A stretch of DNA of 30,728 nt, from positions 1 through 30,728 of the forward strand of contig DATDGR010000176.1 in NCBI GenBank assembly GCA_036521995.1, written 5' to 3'. A program made the position numbers and the translations under genes. The notes below the pieces were generated by a model that worked only from the letters and a program-made list of their open reading frames with translations, ran no database searches and was not told the DNA's origin. The DNA comes from Gp13-AA77 sp036521995 (GTDB lineage Bacteria > Acidobacteriota > Terriglobia > UBA7540). Shown in pieces: positions 27,304 to 30,728 of the stretch (position 1 is its first letter; every line of letters begins with the position of its first letter).

Positions 27304-29529
27304 ATGAGACGACTAGCCTCGGCGTTTGGCCTGCTTGCGCTCAGCCTGCCCATGACTCTAGCGGCCCAGGCGCCCGAGGCTGGTCAAGCGGATCAACCCG
27401 GCCCCATTGGGAAGAAACGCCTCACTCCCGAACTCGTGGTTCGCGCGGGCGGTCGATCTGGAAGCGGCCTGTTCAAGACCACGTGGCGGCCAGGCACGGA
27501 TGAGCTTGCCTACCTCAAGACTGAAGGGTCCGGACGCGATGCCAAGATGAGGCTGGTGCGCCACGACGCGGTCACCGGCAAGGAACAGGACGTTCCGGAG
27601 CCGTCGGGTGGGAAGCCCGTGAACCTGTCCTCCTACGAGTGGTCTCCGAAGGGGGACAAGCTGCTGGTGGAAGGCGGCTCCGACCTCTGGCTCATGGACT
27701 TGAACGGCGGCGCGCCTCGGCGTCTCACCGATGATCCCGGCGATAAGGAAGACGCCACCTTCTCGCCTTCCGGGGATCGCGTGGCCTTCGTGGAAGACAA
27801 CAACATCTACGCCGTGGATCTGGCTTCTGGCCTTCGGAAGAAGCTCACGACCGACGGCAATGAGAACCTGATGAACGGCAAGCTGGACTGGGTGTATGAA
27901 GAAGAGCTCGCCCAGCGGTCCACGGGCCGCGCTTACGAATGGTCGCCCGACGGCGAGAAGATTGCCTACTTGAGCCTTGATGACACGCCGGTACCGCAGT
28001 ACCCGCTGACCCACTATCTCTCAGACCATGTTACCCTGACCAACCAAAGATTCCCCCAGGCCGGAGATCCCAATCCCAAGCCGGCGATGCACGTGGTGAC
28101 GGTCACCGAAGGCGAGACCAAGACTTGGAGCTATCCGCTCAAGGATCCGGATGTGGAGTACATCAGTCCGGAGTTCCGCTGGTCCACCGATTCCAAGGAC
28201 GTGGCCTTTTCAACCTTGAACCGCCCGCAGACGGACCTGGTGGCACACCTCTGGGACCCCGCCTCAGACTCGGATCGCAAGCTGGTGGAGGAGAAAGACC
28301 CTCACTGGATCAACGCCATTGACGCCCCGTACTTCCTTAAGGACGGACAGCGCTTCCTGTGGCTTTCGGAGCGCGATGGCTGGCTGCACCTCTATCTGTA
28401 CAACGTCAACGGGCAGCTCGAACGGCAGCTCGGCTCCGGCGACTGGATGATCGACCGGTCGACCTTCTCGAATCCGGGCATCGCCGCCTTTCAGGTGGAT
28501 GAGCGGGCCGGCTGGGCGTACTTTACGTCCACCGATCCCGATCCGCGCGAGCGCCAGCTCTATCGCGTGCGAATGGACACTGGCGCCATGGAGCGCCTCA
28601 CCAAAGACCCGGGAACGCACGGCCTCAGCCTCTCGCCCGACGGGCAATACCTGGAAGACAGCTTCTCGAGCCTCGCCGTGCCCCCTGAAACGCGGCTCTT
28701 GAGATCAGACGGCACGCTGGTTGCGACCCTCCATAAGGCTGAGAACCGCCTGGCTGACTATGCGCTCGGCGCCACGGAGTTTGTCACGCTCAAGGCCCCG
28801 GACGGCGCCACCCTGTACGGCCGGCTCGTCAAGCCGCCGGACTTCAATCCCCAGAAGAAATACCCGGTGATTGTCGACGTTTACGGCGGCCCGGGCGTAC
28901 AGCTCATCCGCAACTTCTGGGGCGTCACCGGGGCCGGTGATCAGCTCCTCAGCGAACAGGGGTACGTCATCTGGTCTCTGGACAACCACGGATCCTGGGG
29001 ACGCGGTCACGCCTGGGAGTCGGTAATCTATGAGCACATGGGCGAGCACGAAGTGGAAGACCAGCTCGCCGGCATCAACTACCTGAAAACGCTTCCCTAC
29101 ATCGATGCCAGCCGCATCGGCGTGCACGGCTGGTCCTATGGGGGCTACATGACGCTGGAGCTTCTCACGCGCGCGCCCGGCGTCTTCAAATGTGGAGCGG
29201 CCGGCGGCCCGGTGACGGCCTGGAGGTTCTACGATTCGATCTATACCGAGCGCTACATGCGCACACCGGACGAAAACACTGACGGGTATCGCGGGTCCTC
29301 GCCGCTCTACGCGGCCGACAAGCTCAAGGCCAAGGTGCTCCTGATTCACGGCACGGATGACGACAACGTCCACATGCAGAACACCCTGAATTTTGTCGAC
29401 GCGCTCGTGAAGGCCCGTATCCCGTTCCAGCTCTACCTGCAGCCGGGCGAAAAGCACGGCTTCAGCACGGAAAGTTCACGAATCTACCTGGAGCAGCGTG
29501 AGCTCGATTTTTTCAAGGCGAACCTTTAG
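27304..29529 (+). CDS. Exported S9B dipeptidyl peptidase (DPP4 family)
   Basis: Secreted or periplasmic serine exopeptidase that removes N-terminal dipeptides, probably after proline or alanine. It has 741 residues. Signal peptide SAFGLLALSLPMTLAAQ. The N-terminal beta-propeller (about 60-500) carries LDWVYEEEL (199-201), the Glu pair that binds the substrate N-terminus in DPP4. The C-terminal alpha/beta hydrolase starts near 510 with GATLYGRLVKPPDFNPQKKYPVIVDVYGGPG; the catalytic triad is Ser611 (GWSYGGYM), Asp686 (HGTDDDNVH) and His718 (EKHGF). All present and correctly spaced, so the enzyme should be active. The context of tricorn remnant, cysteine dioxygenase and a downstream carboxypeptidase-type gene suggests protein catabolism. 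The leader region 27179-27303 shows a GAAAGAAA box before ATG 27304 but no clear promoter. Confidence 0.95.
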   Translation: MRRLASAFGLLALSLPMTLAAQAPEAGQADQPGPIGKKRLTPELVVRAGGRSGSGLFKTTWRPGTDELAYLKTEGSGRDAKMRLVRHDAVTGKEQDVPEPSGGKPVNLSSYEWSPKGDKLLVEGGSDLWLMDLNGGAPRRLTDDPGDKEDATFSPSGDRVAFVEDNNIYAVDLASGLRKKLTTDGNENLMNGKLDWVYEEELAQRSTGRAYEWSPDGEKIAYLSLDDTPVPQYPLTHYLSDHVTLTNQRFPQAGDPNPKPAMHVVTVTEGETKTWSYPLKDPDVEYISPEFRWSTDSKDVAFSTLNRPQTDLVAHLWDPASDSDRKLVEEKDPHWINAIDAPYFLKDGQRFLWLSERDGWLHLYLYNVNGQLERQLGSGDWMIDRSTFSNPGIAAFQVDERAGWAYFTSTDPDPRERQLYRVRMDTGAMERLTKDPGTHGLSLSPDGQYLEDSFSSLAVPPETRLLRSDGTLVATLHKAENRLADYALGATEFVTLKAPDGATLYGRLVKPPDFNPQKKYPVIVDVYGGPGVQLIRNFWGVTGAGDQLLSEQGYVIWSLDNHGSWGRGHAWESVIYEHMGEHEVEDQLAGINYLKTLPYIDASRIGVHGWSYGGYMTLELLTRAPGVFKCGAAGGPVTAWRFYDSIYTERYMRTPDENTDGYRGSSPLYAADKLKAKVLLIHGTDDDNVHMQNTLNFVDALVKARIPFQLYLQPGEKHGFSTESSRIYLEQRELDFFKANL

Positions 29530-29821
29530 GTGGCCGCGCAGAGGGGCCGCGCATCAGGGCGGCTAAGTGAGGTGGCACGGGCTTCCAGGTCGCGAACTTG
29601 AGTTTGGACATTTCGAGCCCTGAAGGGTCGTTGGATCACAGCCCAGGCCAGCGGCCTGGGGTTCGGAGGCAGGCTCATTTCGTGGAGCCAAGCCCTGAAA
29701 GGGCGGACCACCGAAGCGGATCGGGACGGGTCGATCAATACAATACAGGGTCGAGCGTGAGTGGCGTGGTTTCCTGGCCTGGCCGGCTGTCGGACGCCCG
29801 ACCTTTGTGGAGGCTGTGAAA
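29530..29821. other. Intergenic region with REP-like elements
   Basis: 292 nt without a gene, between the DPP4-type gene and the M28-type gene. It contains the paired AGCCCTGAA-GGG motifs and a strong hairpin listed next; the rest (29705-29807) shows no clear feature. Confidence 0.5.
29615..29704. repeat. REP-like unit: two AGCCCTGAA(A)GGG motifs flanking a hairpin
   Basis: GAGCCCTGAAGGG (29615-29627) and AGCCCTGAAAGGGC (29691-29704) are direct copies. Between them CCCAGGCC (29642-29649) and GGCCTGGG (29653-29660) form a perfect 8-bp stem with loop AGC. The layout recalls REP/RAYT-type intergenic units. The hairpin could also protect or end the upstream mRNA, but no T tract follows. Confidence 0.55.
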
Positions 29822-30728
29822 ATGGGCCGTATTGCTTCAGTATCGTCTTTGGTGGTTGCGGTGATGGTTCTAGCCGCGGCCGCTCCGGAGTCACCTGAGC
29901 ACCTGTTAGGGTTCTCTGACGACGCGGCGCGCACCGAGCTCGGGTGGGAGGCGAAATTCAAGGCGATTCCTGCCCCCGACAATTTGCGTGAGTACAATCG
30001 CCGTCTTTCGGCCCGCCCGCACAACGTTGGATCACCGTACGACAAGGACAACGCCGAGTGGATTCTCTCCAAGTTCAAGGAATGGGGCTGGGATGCGCAT
30101 ATCGAAACATTCAAGGTGCTGTTTCCTACCCCGAAGGAACGCGCCGTTGAGCTGGTGGCGCCGTCCAGGTTTGTGGCCAAGCTCGAGGAGCCTACCGTCC
30201 CCGAAGACCCAACGTCGAACCAGCATGACGAACAGCTTCCCACTTACAATGCCTACTCCATCGACGGCGACGTGACCGCTCCGCTGGTCTACGTCAACCA
30301 TGGAGTGCCGGCTGACTACGAGGACCTTGATCGCCTGGGTGTCTCCGTGAAGGGCGCCATCGTCATCGCCCGCTATGGCGGGAGTTGGCGCGGCATCAAG
30401 CCTAAGGTTGCGGCCGAACACGGAGCCGTCGGCTGCCTGATCTACTCCGACCCGCGCGACGACGGCTATTTCCAGGGCGACGCTTTTCCCCAAGGCGCAT
30501 GGCGGCCCCTCGAAGGGGTGCAGCGAGGCAGCGTCATGGACATTCCCACCTACTCCGGTGACCCACTGACGCCGGGAGTGGGTGCCACGGAAGACGCCAA
30601 GCGACTGCCGCTCGATCAGGTGAAAGTCTTCACCAAAGTCCCGACCCTACCCATCTCTTACGGCGACGCCCAACCGCTGCTCGCGACCCTCGGCGGGTCG
30701 ATGGCGCCCGAAGCTTGGCGAGGTGCGC
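29822..30728 (+). CDS. Glutamate-carboxypeptidase-II-type M28 peptidase, N-terminal part
   Basis: Start of an exported metallopeptidase of the folate hydrolase/NAALADase group, cut by the right edge after 302 codons. The normal length is near 700-750, so the zinc-binding peptidase domain lies outside. ATG 29822 follows GGAGG by 9 nt. The N-terminus VSSLVVAVMVLAAAAPES is a signal peptide. Residues about 30-90 (GFSDDAARTELGWEAKFKAIPAPDNLREYNRRLSARPHNVGSPYDKDNAEW) are the family's leading helical part. Residues about 140-240 are a PA domain: APLVYVNHGVPADYEDLDRLGVSVKGAIVIARYGGSWRGIKPKVAAEHGAVGCLIYSDPRDDG. RLPLDQVKVFTKVPTLPISYGDAQPLL is standard for the group. With the S9 peptidase upstream it forms a pair for peptide breakdown in the envelope. 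Confidence 0.92.
   Translation, partial: MGRIASVSSLVVAVMVLAAAAPESPEHLLGFSDDAARTELGWEAKFKAIPAPDNLREYNRRLSARPHNVGSPYDKDNAEWILSKFKEWGWDAHIETFKVLFPTPKERAVELVAPSRFVAKLEEPTVPEDPTSNQHDEQLPTYNAYSIDGDVTAPLVYVNHGVPADYEDLDRLGVSVKGAIVIARYGGSWRGIKPKVAAEHGAVGCLIYSDPRDDGYFQGDAFPQGAWRPLEGVQRGSVMDIPTYSGDPLTPGVGATEDAKRLPLDQVKVFTKVPTLPISYGDAQPLLATLGGSMAPEAWRGA

Noticed and set aside
28705..29457. Minus-strand open frame antisense to the S9 peptidase catalytic domain
   Set aside because: The plus strand carries the complete catalytic triad; no domain on the minus strand.

Overview
The window is visibly GC-rich bacterial chromosome, most likely from an Acidobacteriota soil bacterium. The evidence is gene content: a TonB-dependent receptor with an N-terminal carboxypeptidase-regulatory-like domain, a secreted protein made of tandem 'GTVFKLS..G' repeats, a DUF1080 protein, a tricorn-type peptidase remnant, and an S9 peptidase next to an M28-type peptidase. 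All genes look chromosomal. No integrase, transposase, CRISPR array, rRNA or complete tRNA is visible.

Region 1 (1-7517, minus strand) starts with a probable operon: a two-subunit B12-dependent acyl-CoA mutase (large subunit, then B12-binding subunit), a short crotonase-fold protein, a small unknown protein and an ATP-dependent DNA ligase, with gaps of only 3-38 nt. The mutase carries the Phe/Gln active-site pair of isobutyryl-CoA mutase, not the Tyr/Arg pair of methylmalonyl-CoA mutase. Downstream, same strand, are a secreted alpha/beta-hydrolase-like protein and the N-terminal two fifths or so of a TonB-dependent receptor that runs off the left edge.

Region 2 (7518-10900) holds a gene-poor stretch with a degenerate 11-nt tandem repeat, a DUF1080 protein behind a good sigma70 promoter, and a YihY/BrkB membrane protein. 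Region 3 (10901-18116, plus strand) is the most distinctive part: single-domain receiver, acyl carrier protein, ketosynthase, MGDG-synthase-like glycosyltransferase, phenylacetate-CoA-ligase-like adenylating enzyme, MtnX-like HAD phosphatase and class III aminotransferase. It looks like a dedicated acyl-chain pathway making a glycosylated and possibly aminated lipid. I do not recognise it as a known cluster.

Region 4 (18166-23715, minus strand) has a class IV aminotransferase, a VirB10/TrbI-like exported protein, a 1.5 kb gene-free stretch full of degenerate repeats, the tandem-repeat secreted protein, a possible small exported protein and a LytTR response regulator. Region 5 (23867-30728, plus strand) has a small exported protein, a NUDIX hydrolase, a cold-shock protein with a long structured leader, a tricorn peptidase pseudogene reduced to its two ends, a cysteine dioxygenase with mammalian-type active-site residues, an intact DPP4-type S9 peptidase, REP-like hairpins, and the start of a glutamate-carboxypeptidase-II-type peptidase cut by the right edge. 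Exported peptidases, a hydrolase and a TonB receptor fit an organism feeding on protein and polymer debris.
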